Source: Lasioglossum baleicum (Eukaryota > Arthropoda > Insecta > Hymenoptera > Halictidae). Taken from it: DNA of 64,000 nt. A program made the position numbers and the translations under genes. Below, in pieces: positions 37,921 to 51,055 of this stretch; positions within the stretch are counted from its first letter, which is position 1; every line of letters starts with the position of its first letter. The notes below the pieces were generated by a model. That model searched no databases. It was not told the DNA's origin and was given only the letters and a program-made list of their open reading frames with translations. Location: contig NW_027469358.1 in the NCBI RefSeq assembly GCF_051020765.1, positions 1 to 64,000 of the forward strand, read 5' to 3'.

Positions 37921-40235
37921 CTCGCACGTGTTTTTACTCGACTACCCTGCGGGATGCATCCTCTCGCACGTGTTTTTGCTCGACTAGCCATGCGCATCCC
38001 AAAAAACCTGCGCATGCGCATCCCAAAAAACCTGCGCATGCGCATTCCACAAAACCTGCGTATGCGCATCCCACAAAACCTCGCACGTGTTTTTACTCGA
38101 CTAGCCTGCGGGATGCATCCTCTCGCACGTGTTTTTACTCGACTAGCCTGCGGGATGCATCCTCACGCACGTGTTTTTGCTCGACTAGCCATGCGCATCC
38201 AAAAAAACCTGCACACGCGCATCCCAAAAAACCTGCGCATGCGCATCCCACAAAACCTGCGCATGCGCATCCCACAAAACCTCGCACGTGTTTTTACTCG
38301 ACTAGCCTGCGGGATGCATCCTCTCGCACGTGTTTTTGCTCGGCTAGCCTGCGGGATGCATCCTCTCGCACGTGTTTTTGCTCGACTAGCCATGCGCATC
38401 CCAAAAAACCTGCGTATGCGCATCCCACAAAACCTGCGCATGCGCAGCCCACAAAACCTCGCACGTGTTTTTACTCGACTAGCCTGCGGGATGCATCCTC
38501 TCGCACGTGTTTTTACTCAACTAGCCTGCGGGATGCATCCTCTCGCACGTGTTTTTACTCGACTAGCCTGCGGGATGCATCGTCTCGCACGTGTTTTTAC
38601 TCGACTAGCCTGCGGGATGCATCCTCTCGCACGTGTTTTTGCTCGACTAGCCATGCGCATCCCAAAAAACCTGCGCATGCGCATCCCAAAAAATCTGCGC
38701 ATGCGCATCCCACAAAACCTGCGCATGCGCATCCCACAAAACCTCGCACGTGTTTGTGCTCGACTAGCCTGCGGGATGCATCCTTTCGCACGTGTTTTTA
38801 CTCGACTAGCCTGCGGGATGCATCCTCTCGCACGTGTTTTTGCTCGACTAGCCTGCGGGATGCATCCTCTCGCACGTGTTTTTGCTCGACTAGCCTGCGG
38901 GATGCATCCTCTCGCACGTGTTTTTACTCGACTAGCCTGCGGGATGCATCCTCTCGCACGTGTTTCTACTCGACTAGCCATGCGCATCCCAAAAAACCTG
39001 CGCATGCGCATCCCACAAAACCTCGCACGTGTTTGTGCTCGACTAGCCTGCGGGATGCATCCTTTCGCACGTGTTTTTACTCGACTAGCCTGCGGGATGC
39101 ATCCTCTCGCACGTGTTTTTGCTCGACTAGCCTGCGGGATGCATCCTCTCGCACGTGTTTTTACTCGACTAGCCTGCGGGATGCATCCTCGCGCACGTGT
39201 TTTTACTCGACTAGCCTGCGGGATGCATCCTCTCGCACGTGTTTTTGCTCGACTAGCCTGCGGGATGCATCCTCTCGCACGTGTTTTTGCTGGACTAGCC
39301 TGCGGGATGCATCCTCTCGCACGTGTTTTTACTCGACTAGCCTGCGGGATGCATCCTCTCGCACGTGTTTTTACTCGACTACCCTGCGGGATGCATCCTC
39401 TCGCACGTGTTTTTGCTCGACTAGCCTGCGGGATGCATCCTCTCGCACGTGTTTTTACTCGACTAGCCTGCGGGATGCATCCTCTCGTACGTGTTTTTGC
39501 TCGACTTGCCATGCGCATCCCAAAAAACCTGCACATGCGCATCCCAAAAAACCTGCGCATGCGCATCCCACAAAACCTGCGCATGCGCATCCCACAAAAC
39601 CTCGCACGTGTTTTTACTCGACTAGCCTGCGGGATGCATCCTCTCGCACGTGTTTTTGCTCGGCTAGCCTGCGGGATGCATCCTCTCGCACGTGTTTTTG
39701 CCCGACTAGCCATGCGCATCCCAAAAAACCTGCGCATGCGCATCCCACAAAACCTGCGCATGCGCATCCCACAAAACCTCGCACGTGTTTTTACTCGACT
39801 AGCCTGCGGGATGCATCCTCTCGCACGTGTTTTTACTCGACTAGCCTGCGGGATGCATCCTCTCGCACGTGTTTTTACTCGACTAGCCTGCGGGATGCAT
39901 CGTCTCGCACGTGTTTTTACTCGACTAGCCTGCGGGATGCATCCTCTCGCACGTGTTTTTGCTCGACTAGCCATGCGCATCCCAAAAAACCTGCGCATGC
40001 GCATCCCAAAAAATCTGCGCATGCGCATCCCACAAAACCTGCGCATGCGCATCCCACAAAACCTCGCACGTGTTTGTGCTCGACTAGCCTGCGGGATGCA
40101 TCCTTTCGCACGTGTTTTTACTCGACTAGCCTGCGGGATGCATCCTCTCGCACGTGTTTTTGCTCGACTAGCCTGCGGGATGCATCCTCTCGCACGTGTT
40201 TTTGCTCGACTAGCCATGCGCATCCCAAAAAACCT

Positions 40236-40286
40236 GCGCATCCCAAAAAATCTGTTTTTATTCGACTAGCCTGCGGTATGCATCCT
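40236..40286. repeat. B/A fusion, type ii
   Basis: At +8512 from the 31724 copy. Confidence 0.92.
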
Positions 40287-41429
40287 CTCGCACGTGTTTT
40301 TACTCGACTACCCTGCGGGATGCATCCTCTCGCACGTGTTTTTGCTCGACTAGCCATGCGCATCCCAAAAAACCTGCGCATGCGCATCCCAAAAAACCTG
40401 CGCATGCGCATTCCACAAAACCTGCGTATGCGCATCCCACAAAACCTCGCACGTGTTTTTACTCGACTAGCCTGCGGGATGCATCCTCTCGCACGTGTTT
40501 TTACTCGACTAGCCTGCGGGATGCATCCTCACGCACGTGTTTTTGCTCGACTAGCCATGCGCATCCAAAAAAACCTGCACATGCGCATCCCAAAAAACCT
40601 GCGCATGCGCATCCCACAAAACCTGCGCATGCGCATCCCACAAAACCTCGCACGTGTTTTTACTCGACTAGCCTGCGGGATGCATCCTCTCGCACGTGTT
40701 TTTGCTCGGCTAGCCTGCGGGATGCATCCTCTCGCACGTGTTTTTGCTCGACTAGCCATGCGCATCCCAAAAAACCTGCGCATGCGCATCCCACAAAACC
40801 TGCGCATGCGCATCCCACAAAACCTCGCACGTGTTTTTACTCGACTAGCCTGCGGGATGCATCCTCTCGCACGTGTTTTTACTCGACTAGCCTGCGGGAT
40901 GCATCGTCTCGCACGTGTTTTTACTCGACTAGCCTGCGGGATGCATCCTCTCGCACGTGTTTTTGCTCGACTAGCCATGCGCATCCCAAAAAACCTGCGC
41001 ATGCGCATCCCAAAAAATCTGCGCATGCGCATCCCACAAAACCTGCGCATGCGCATCCCACAAAACCTCGTACGTGTTTGTGCTCGACTAGACTGCGGGA
41101 TGCATCCTTTCGCACGTGTTTTTGTTCGACTAGCCTGCGGGATGCATCCTCTCGCACGTGTTTGTGCTCGACTAGCCTGCGGGATGCATCCTCTCGCACG
41201 TGTTTTTACTCGACTAGCCTGCGGGATGCATCCAATCGCACGTGTTTTTGCTCGACTAGTCTGCGGGATGCATCCTCTCGCACGTGTTTTTGCTCGACTA
41301 GCATGCGGGATGCATCCTCTCGCACGTGTTTTTACTCGACTAGCCTGCGGGATGCATCCTCTCGCACGTGTTTTTACTCGACTACCCTGCGGGATGCATC
41401 CTCTCGCACGTGTTTTTGCTCGACTAGCC

Positions 41430-41542
41430 ATGCGCATTTAAAAAACCTGCGCATATGCATCCCAAAAAACCTGCGCATGCGCATCCCAATAAACCTGCGC
41501 ATGCGCATCCCACAAAACCTGCGCATGCGCATCCCACAAAAC
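41430..41542. repeat. TTTAAA-type B block
   Basis: At +8512 from the 32918 block. Confidence 0.92.
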
Positions 41543-43006
41543 CTCGCACGTGTTTTTACTCGACTAGCCTGCGGGATGCATCCTCTCGCACGTGTTTTTA
41601 CTCGACTAGCCTGCGGGATGCATCCTCTCGCACGTGTTTTTGCTCGACTAGCCATGCGCATCCCAAAAAACCTGCGCATGCGCATCCCAAAAAATCTGCG
41701 CATGCGCATCCCACAAAACCTGCGCATGCGCATCCCACAAAACCTCGCACGTGTTTGTGCTCGACTAGCCTGCGGGATGCATCCTTTCGCACGTGTTTTT
41801 ACTCGACTAGCCTGCGGGATGCATCCTCTCGCACGTGTTTTTGCTCGACTAGCCATGCGCATCCCAAAAAACCTGCGCATGCGCATCCCAAAAAACCTGC
41901 GCATGCGCATCACACAAAACCTGCGTATGCGCATCCCACAAAACCTCGCACGTGTTTTTACTCGACTAGCCTGCGGGATGCATCCTCTCGCACGTGTTTT
42001 TACTCGACTAGCCTGCGGGATGCATCCTCTCGCACGTGTTTTTGCTCGACTAGCCATGCGCATCCCAAAAAACCTGCACATGCGCATCCCAAAAAACCTG
42101 CGCATGCGCATCCCACAAATCCTGCGCATGCGCATCCCACAAAACCTCGAACGTGTTTTTACTCGACTAGCCTGCGGGATGCATCCTCTCGCACGTGTTT
42201 TTGCTCGGCTAGCCTGCGGGATGCATCCTCTCGCACGTGTTTTTGCTCGACTAGCCATGCGCATCCCAAAAAACCTGCGCATGCGCATCCCACAAAACCT
42301 CGCACGTGTTTTTACTCGACTAGCCTGCGGGATGCATCCTCTCGCACGTGTTTTTACGCGACTAGCCTGCGGGATGCATCCTCTCGCACGTGTTTTTGCT
42401 CGACTAGCCATGCGCATCCAATAAAACCTGCGCATGCGCATCCCACAAAACCTGCGCATGCGCATCCCACAAAACCTCGCACGTGTTTTTACTCGACTAG
42501 CCTGCGGGATGCATCCTCTCGCACGTGTTTTTACTCGACTAGCCTGCGGGATGCATCCTCTCGCACGTGTTTTTACTCGACTAGCCTGCAGGATGCATCC
42601 TCTCGCACGTGTTTTTACTCGACTAGCCTGCGGGATGCATCCTCTCGCACGTGTTTTTGCTCGACTAGCCATGCGCATCCCAAAAAACCTGCGCATGCGC
42701 ATCCCACAAAACCTGCGCATGCGCATCCCACAAAACCTCGCACGTGTTTTTACTCGACTAGCCTGCGGGATGCATCCTCTCGCACGTGTTTTTGCTCGAC
42801 TAGCCATGCGCATCCAAAAAAACCTGCACATGCGCATCCCAAAAAACCTGCGCATGCGCATCCCACAAAACCTGCGCATGCGCATCCCACAAAACCTCGC
42901 ACGTGTTTTTACTCGACTAGCCTGCGGGATGCATCCTCTCGCACGTGTTTTTGCTCGGCTAGCCTGCGGGATGCATCCTCTCGCACGTGTTTTTGCTCGA
43001 CTAGCC

Positions 43007-43119
43007 ATGCGCATTTAAAAAACCTGCGCATATGCATCCCAAAAAACCTGCGCATGCGCATCCCAATAAACCTGCGCATGCGCATCCCACAAAACCTGCG
43101 CATGCGCATCCCACAAAAC
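43007..43119. repeat. TTTAAA-type B block
   Basis: At +8512 from the 34495 block. Confidence 0.92.
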
Positions 43120-43422
43120 CTCGCACGTGTTTTTACTCGACTAGCCTGCGGGATGCATCCTCTCGCACGTGTTTTTACTCGACTAGCCTGCGGGATGCAT
43201 CGTCTCGCACGTGTTTTTACTCGACTAGCCTGCGGGATGCATCCTCTCGCACGTGTTTTTGCTCGACTAGCCATGCGCATCCCAAAAAACCTGCGCATGC
43301 GCATCCCAAAAAATCTGCGCATGCGCATCCCACAAAACCTGCGCATGCGCATCCCACAAAACCTCGTACGTGTTTGTGCTCGACTAGACTGCGGGATGCA
43401 TCCTTTCGCACGTGTTTTTGTT

Positions 43423-44651
43423 CGACTAGCCTGCGGGATGCATCCTCTCGCACGTGTTTGTGCTCGACTAGCCTGCGGGATGCATCCTCTCGCACGTGTT
43501 TTTACTCGACTAGCCTGCGGGATGCATCCAATCGCACGTGTTTTTGCTCGACTAGTCTGCGGGATGCATCCTCTCGCACGTGTTTTTGCTCGACTAGCAT
43601 GCGGGATGCATCCTCTCGCACGTGTTTTTACTCGACTAGCCTGCGGGATGCATCCTCTCGCACGTGTTTTTACTCGACTACCCTGCGGGATGCATCCTCT
43701 CGCACGTGTTTTTGCTCGACTAGCCATGCGCATTTAAAAAACCTGCGCATATGCATCCCAAAAAACCTGCGCATGCGCATCCCAATAAACCTGCGCATGC
43801 GCATCCCACAAAACCTGCGCATGCGCATCCCACAAAACCTCGCACGTGTTTTTACTCGACTAGCCTGCGGGATGCATACTCTCGCACGTGTTTTTACTCG
43901 ACTAGCCTGCGGGATGCATCCTCTCGCACGTGTTTTTGCTCGACTAGCCATGCGCATCCCAAAAAACCTGCGCATGCGCATCCCAAAAAATCTGCGCATG
44001 CGCATCCCACAAAACCTGCGCATGCGCATCCCACAAAACCTCGCACGTGTTTGTGCTCGACTAGCCTGCGGGATGCATCCTTTCGCACGTGTTTTTACTC
44101 GACTAGCCTGCGGGATGCATCCTCTCGCACGTGTTTTTGCTCGACTAGCCTGCGGGATGCATCCTCTCGCACGTGTTTTTGCTCGACTAGCCTGCGGGAT
44201 GCATCCTCTCGCACGTGTTTTTACTCGACTAGCCTGCGGGATGCATCCTCTCGCACGTGTTTCTACTCGACTAGCCATGCGCATCCCAAAAAACCTGCGC
44301 ATGCGCATCCCACAAAACCTCGCACGTGTTTGTGCTCGACTAGCCTGCGGGATGCATCCTTTCGCACGTGTTTTTACTCGACTAGCCTGCGGGATGCATC
44401 CTCTCGCACGTGTTTTTGCTCGACTAGCCTGCGGGATGCATCCTCTCGCACGTGTTTTTACTCGACTAGCCTGCGGGATGCATCCTCGCGCACGTGTTTT
44501 TACTCGACTAGCCTGCGGGATGCATCCTCTCGCACGTGTTTTTGCTCGACTAGCCTGCGGGATGCATCCTCTCGCACGTGTTTTTGCTGGACTAGCCTGC
44601 GGGATGCATCCTCTCGCACGTGTTTTTACTCGACTAGCCTGCGGGATGCAT
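43423..44651. repeat. HOR segment paired with 46900-48128 (offset 3477)
   Basis: Includes the TTTAAA block at 43726 and the CATACTCTCG monomer. Differs at 44065 (CTAGCC) versus 47542 (CTAGGC). Confidence 0.9.
43726..43838. repeat. TTTAAA-type B block
   Basis: At +8512 from the 35214 block, with the CATACTCTCG monomer after it. Confidence 0.92.
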
Positions 44652-45532
44652 CCTCTCGCACGTGTTTTTACTCGACTACCCTGCGGGATGCATCCTCTCG
44701 CACGTGTTTTTGCTCGACTAGCCTGCGGGATGCATCCTCTCGCACGTGTTTTTACTCGACTAGCCTGCGGGATGCATCCTCTCGTACGTGTTTTTGCTCG
44801 ACTTGCCATGCGCATCCCAAAAAACCTGCACATGCGCATCCCAAAAAACCTGCGCATGCGCATCCCACAAAACCTGCGCATGCGCATCCCACAAAACCTC
44901 GCACGTGTTTTTACTCGACTAGCCTGCGGGATGCATCCTCTCGCACGTGTTTTTGCTCGGCTAGCCTGCGGGATGCATCCTCTCGCACGTGTTTTTGCCC
45001 GACTAGCCATGCGCATCCCAAAAAACCTGCGCATGCGCATCCCACAAAACCTGCGCATGCGCATCCCACAAAACCTCGCACGTGTTTTTACTCGACTAGC
45101 CTGCGGGATGCATCCTCTCGCACGTGTTTTTACTCGACTAGCCTGCGGGATGCATCCTCTCGCACGTGTTTTTACTCGACTAGCCTGCGGGATGCATCGT
45201 CTCGCACGTGTTTTTACTCGACTAGCCTGCGGGATGCATCCTCTCGCACGTGTTTTTGCTCGACTAGCCATGCGCATCCCAAAAAACCTGCGCATGCGCA
45301 TCCCAAAAAATCTGCGCATGCGCATCCCACAAAACCTGCGCATGCGCATCCCACAAAACCTCGCACGTGTTTGTGCTCGACTAGCCTGCGGGATGCATCC
45401 TTTCGCACGTGTTTTTACTCGACTAGCCTGCGGGATGCATCCTCTCGCACGTGTTTTTGCTCGACTAGCCTGCGGGATGCATCCTCTCGCACGTGTTTTT
45501 GCTCGACTAGCCATGCGCATCCCAAAAAACCT

Positions 45533-45583
45533 GCGCATCCCAAAAAATCTGTTTTTATTCGACTAGCCTGCGGTATGCATCCT
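45533..45583. repeat. B/A fusion, type ii
   Basis: At +5297 from the 40236 copy. Confidence 0.92.
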
Positions 45584-46726
45584 CTCGCACGTGTTTTTAC
45601 TCGACTACCCTGCGGGATGCATCCTCTCGCACGTGTTTTTGCTCGACTAGCCATGCGCATCCCAAAAAACCTGCGCATGCGCATCCCAAAAAACCTGCGC
45701 ATGCGCATTCCACAAAACCTGCGTATGCGCATCCCACAAAACCTCGCACGTGTTTTTACTCGACTAGCCTGCGGGATGCATCCTCTCGCACGTGTTTTTA
45801 CTCGACTAGCCTGCGGGATGCATCCTCACGCACGTGTTTTTGCTCGACTAGCCATGCGCATCCAAAAAAACCTGCACATGCGCATCCCAAAAAACCTGCG
45901 CATGCGCATCCCACAAAACCTGCGCATGCGCATCCCACAAAACCTCGCACGTGTTTTTACTCGACTAGCCTGCGGGATGCATCCTCTCGCACGTGTTTTT
46001 GCTCGGCTAGCCTGCGGGATGCATCCTCTCGCACGTGTTTTTGCTCGACTAGCCATGCGCATCCCAAAAAACCTGCGCATGCGCATCCCACAAAACCTGC
46101 GCATGCGCATCCCACAAAACCTCGCACGTGTTTTTACTCGACTAGCCTGCGGGATGCATCCTCTCGCACGTGTTTTTACTCGACTAGCCTGCGGGATGCA
46201 TCGTCTCGCACGTGTTTTTACTCGACTAGCCTGCGGGATGCATCCTCTCGCACGTGTTTTTGCTCGACTAGCCATGCGCATCCCAAAAAACCTGCGCATG
46301 CGCATCCCAAAAAATCTGCGCATGCGCATCCCACAAAACCTGCGCATGCGCATCCCACAAAACCTCGTACGTGTTTGTGCTCGACTAGACTGCGGGATGC
46401 ATCCTTTCGCACGTGTTTTTGTTCGACTAGCCTGCGGGATGCATCCTCTCGCACGTGTTTGTGCTCGACTAGCCTGCGGGATGCATCCTCTCGCACGTGT
46501 TTTTACTCGACTAGCCTGCGGGATGCATCCAATCGCACGTGTTTTTGCTCGACTAGTCTGCGGGATGCATCCTCTCGCACGTGTTTTTGCTCGACTAGCA
46601 TGCGGGATGCATCCTCTCGCACGTGTTTTTACTCGACTAGCCTGCGGGATGCATCCTCTCGCACGTGTTTTTACTCGACTACCCTGCGGGATGCATCCTC
46701 TCGCACGTGTTTTTGCTCGACTAGCC

Positions 46727-46839
46727 ATGCGCATTTAAAAAACCTGCGCATATGCATCCCAAAAAACCTGCGCATGCGCATCCCAATAAACCTGCGCATG
46801 CGCATCCCACAAAACCTGCGCATGCGCATCCCACAAAAC
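46727..46839. repeat. TTTAAA-type B block
   Basis: At +5297 from the 41430 block. Confidence 0.92.
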
Positions 46840-46899
46840 CTCGCACGTGTTTTTACTCGACTAGCCTGCGGGATGCATCCTCTCGCACGTGTTTTTACT

Positions 46900-48128
46900 C
46901 GACTAGCCTGCGGGATGCATCCTCTCGCACGTGTTTGTGCTCGACTAGCCTGCGGGATGCATCCTCTCGCACGTGTTTTTACTCGACTAGCCTGCGGGAT
47001 GCATCCAATCGCACGTGTTTTTGCTCGACTAGTCTGCGGGATGCATCCTCTCGCACGTGTTTTTGCTCGACTAGCATGCGGGATGCATCCTCTCGCACGT
47101 GTTTTTACTCGACTAGCCTGCGGGATGCATCCTCTCGCACGTGTTTTTACTCGACTACCCTGCGGGATGCATCCTCTCGCACGTGTTTTTGCTCGACTAG
47201 CCATGCGCATTTAAAAAACCTGCGCATATGCATCCCAAAAAACCTGCGCATGCGCATCCCAATAAACCTGCGCATGCGCATCCCACAAAACCTGCGCATG
47301 CGCATCCCACAAAACCTCGCACGTGTTTTTACTCGACTAGCCTGCGGGATGCATACTCTCGCACGTGTTTTTACTCGACTAGCCTGCGGGATGCATCCTC
47401 TCGCACGTGTTTTTGCTCGACTAGCCATGCGCATCCCAAAAAACCTGCGCATGCGCATCCCAAAAAATCTGCGCATGCGCATCCCACAAAACCTGCGCAT
47501 GCGCATCCCACAAAACCTCGCACGTGTTTGTGCTCGACTAGGCTGCGGGATGCATCCTTTCGCACGTGTTTTTACTCGACTAGCCTGCGGGATGCATCCT
47601 CTCGCACGTGTTTTTGCTCGACTAGCCTGCGGGATGCATCCTCTCGCACGTGTTTTTGCTCGACTAGCCTGCGGGATGCATCCTCTCGCACGTGTTTTTA
47701 CTCGACTAGCCTGCGGGATGCATCCTCTCGCACGTGTTTCTACTCGACTAGCCATGCGCATCCCAAAAAACCTGCGCATGCGCATCCCACAAAACCTCGC
47801 ACGTGTTTGTGCTCGACTAGCCTGCGGGATGCATCCTTTCGCACGTGTTTTTACTCGACTAGCCTGCGGGATGCATCCTCTCGCACGTGTTTTTGCTCGA
47901 CTAGCCTGCGGGATGCATCCTCTCGCACGTGTTTTTACTCGACTAGCCTGCGGGATGCATCCTCGCGCACGTGTTTTTACTCGACTAGCCTGCGGGATGC
48001 ATCCTCTCGCACGTGTTTTTGCTCGACTAGCCTGCGGGATGCATCCTCTCGCACGTGTTTTTGCTGGACTAGCCTGCGGGATGCATCCTCTCGCACGTGT
48101 TTTTACTCGACTAGCCTGCGGGATGCAT
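46900..48128. repeat. Copy of 43423-44651 (offset 3477)
   Basis: Right limit lies in an A run where CTACCC of the partner is replaced by a CATCGT monomer. Confidence 0.9.
47203..47315. repeat. TTTAAA-type B block
   Basis: At +3477 from the 43726 block. It lies only 476 bp after the previous one, the closest pair in the window. Confidence 0.92.
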
Positions 48129-48463
48129 CGTCTCGCACGTGTTTTTACTCGACTAGCCTGCGGGATGCATCCTCTCGCACGTGTTTTTGCTCGACTAGCC
48201 ATGCGCATCCCAAAAAACCTGCGCATGCGCATCCCAAAAAATCTGCGCATGCGCATCCCACAAAACCTGCGCATGCGCATCCCACAAAACCTCGCACGTG
48301 TTTGTGCTCGACTAGCCTGCGGGATGCATCCTTTCGCACGTGTTTTTACTCGACTAGCCTGCGGGATGCATCCTCTCGCACGTGTTTTTGCTCGACTAGC
48401 CTGCGGGATGCATCCTCTCGCACGTGTTTTTGCTCGACTAGCCATGCGCATCCCAAAAAACCT

Positions 48464-48514
48464 GCGCATCCCAAAAAATCTGTTTTTATTCGACTAGCCT
48501 GCGGTATGCATCCT
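48464..48514. repeat. B/A fusion, type ii
   Basis: At +2931 from the 45533 copy; the last of the seven fusions. Confidence 0.92.
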
Positions 48515-49657
48515 CTCGCACGTGTTTTTACTCGACTACCCTGCGGGATGCATCCTCTCGCACGTGTTTTTGCTCGACTAGCCATGCGCATCCCAAAAAA
48601 CCTGCGCATGCGCATCCCAAAAAACCTGCGCATGCGCATTCCACAAAACCTGCGTATGCGCATCCCACAAAACCTCGCACGTGTTTTTACTCGACTAGCC
48701 TGCGGGATGCATCCTCTCGCACGTGTTTTTACTCGACTAGCCTGCGGGATGCATCCTCACGCACGTGTTTTTGCTCGACTAGCCATGCGCATCCAAAAAA
48801 ACCTGCACATGCGCATCCCAAAAAACCTGCGCATGCGCATCCCACAAAACCTGCGCATGCGCATCCCACAAAACCTCGCACGTGTTTTTACTCGACTAGC
48901 CTGCGGGATGCATCCTCTCGCACGTGTTTTTGCTCGGCTAGCCTGCGGGATGCATCCTCTCGCACGTGTTTTTGCTCGACTAGCCATGCGCATCCCAAAA
49001 AACCTGCGCATGCGCATCCCACAAAACCTGCGCATGCGCATCCCACAAAACCTCGCACGTGTTTTTACTCGACTAGCCTGCGGGATGCATCCTCTCGCAC
49101 GTGTTTTTACTCGACTAGCCTGCGGGATGCATCGTCTCGCACGTGTTTTTACTCGACTAGCCTGCGGGATGCATCCTCTCGCACGTGTTTTTGCTCGACT
49201 AGCCATGCGCATCCCAAAAAACCTGCGCATGCGCATCCCAAAAAATCTGCGCATGCGCATCCCACAAAACCTGCGCATGCGCATCCCACAAAACCTCGTA
49301 CGTGTTTGTGCTCGACTAGACTGCGGGATGCATCCTTTCGCACGTGTTTTTGTTCGACTAGCCTGCGGGATGCATCCTCTCGCACGTGTTTGTGCTCGAC
49401 TAGCCTGCGGGATGCATCCTCTCGCACGTGTTTTTACTCGACTAGCCTGCGGGATGCATCCAATCGCACGTGTTTTTGCTCGACTAGTCTGCGGGATGCA
49501 TCCTCTCGCACGTGTTTTTGCTCGACTAGCATGCGGGATGCATCCTCTCGCACGTGTTTTTACTCGACTAGCCTGCGGGATGCATCCTCTCGCACGTGTT
49601 TTTACTCGACTACCCTGCGGGATGCATCCTCTCGCACGTGTTTTTGCTCGACTAGCC

Positions 49658-49770
49658 ATGCGCATTTAAAAAACCTGCGCATATGCATCCCAAAAAACCT
49701 GCGCATGCGCATCCCAATAAACCTGCGCATGCGCATCCCACAAAACCTGCGCATGCGCATCCCACAAAAC
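49658..49770. repeat. TTTAAA-type B block
   Basis: At +2931 from the 46727 block. The last one; none to the right of 50 kb. Confidence 0.92.
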
Positions 49771-51055
49771 CTCGCACGTGTTTTTACTCGACTAGCCTGC
49801 GGGATGCATCCTCTCGCACGTGTTTTTACTCGACTAGCCTGCGGGATGCATCCTCTCGCACGTGTTTTTGCTCGACTAGCCATGCGCATCCCAAAAAACC
49901 TGCGCATGCGCATCCCAAAAAATCTGCGCATGCGCATCCCACAAAACCTGCGCATGCGCATCCCACAAAACCTCGCACGTGTTTGTGCTCGACTAGCCTG
50001 CGGGATGCATCCTTTCGCACGTGTTTTTACTCGACTAGCCTGCGGGATGCATCCTCTCGCACGTGTTTTTGCTCGACTAGCCATGCGCATCCCAAAAAAC
50101 CTGCGCATGCGCATCCCAAAAAACCTGCGCATGCGCATCACACAAAACCTGCGTATGCGCATCCCACAAAACCTCGCACGTGTTTTTACTCGACTAGCCT
50201 GCGGGATGCATCCTCTCGCACGTGTTTTTACTCGACTAGCCTGCGGGATGCATCCTCTCGCACGTGTTTTTGCTCGACTAGCCATGCGCATCCCAAAAAA
50301 CCTGCACATGCGCATCCCAAAAAAGCTGCGCATGCGCATCCCACAAATCCTGCGCATGCGCATCCCACAAAACCTCGAACGTGTTTTTACTCGACTAGCC
50401 TGCGGGATGCATCCTCTCGCACGTGTTTTTGCTCGGCTAGCCTGCGGGATGCATCCTCTCGCACGTGTTTTTGCTCGACTAGCCATGCGCATCCCAAAAA
50501 ACCTGCGCATGCGCATCCCACAAAACCTCGCACGTGTTTTTACTCGACTAGCCTGCGGGATGCATCCTCTCGCACGTGTTTTTACGCGACTAGCCTGCGG
50601 GATGCATCCTCTCGCACGTGTTTTTGCTCGACTAGCCATGCGCATCCAATAAAACCTGCGCATGCGCATCCCACAAAACCTGCGCATGCGCATCCCACAA
50701 AACCTCGCACGTGTTTTTACTCGACTAGCCTGCGGGATGCATCCTCTCGCACGTGTTTTTACTCGACTAGCCTGCGGGATGCATCCTCTCGCACGTGTTT
50801 TTACTCGACTAGCCTGCAGGATGCATCCTCTCGCACGTGTTTTTACTCGACTAGCCTGCGGGATGCATCCTCTCGCACGTGTTTTTGCTCGACTAGCCAT
50901 GCGCATCCCAAAAAACCTGCGCATGCGCATCCCACAAAACCTGCGCATGCGCATCCCACAAAACCTCGCACGTGTTTTTACTCGACTAGCCTGCGGGATG
51001 CATCCTCTCGCACGTGTTTTTGCTCGACTAGCCATGCGCATCCAAAAAAACCTGC

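Larger units (their letters stand above)
38583..41639. repeat. HOR segment paired with 43880-46936 (offset 5297)
   Basis: Starts after CATCGTCTCG (38581) versus CATACTCTCG (43878) and ends at TTTTTG versus TTTGTG (41640 and 46937). About 3.06 kb. Confidence 0.92.
35994..44589. repeat. 8512-bp tandem duplication, copy 2 (8596 bp)
   Basis: Begins directly after copy 1 within an A monomer (CTGGACTAG versus CTCGACTAG). Two A monomers lacking in copy 1 near 35627 are present here (about 44139-44222), so the offset becomes 8596 at the end. Over most of the length I saw no other differences, which indicates a recent event. Confidence 0.94.
43880..46936. repeat. Copy of 38583-41639 (offset 5297)
   Basis: Spans the right end of the 8512-bp duplication, so this exchange is separate from it. 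Confidence 0.92.
45136..46936. repeat. HOR segment paired with 48067-49867 (offset 2931)
   Basis: Carries a truncated B/A fusion (45533) and a TTTAAA block (46727). Starts at CTCGACTAG versus CTGGACTAG and ends at TTTGTG versus TTTTTG. Confidence 0.91.
48067..51055. repeat. Copy of 39839-42827 (offset 8228 = 5297 + 2931)
   Basis: Its left 1.8 kb also matches 45136-46936. The segment beyond 49867 matches 41640-42827 only, so copying drew on two templates or the middle copy was later deleted. A single difference was noted: AAAAAAGCTG near 50320 versus AAAAAACCTG. Right limit at TGCGCATG versus TGCACATG. Confidence 0.9.
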
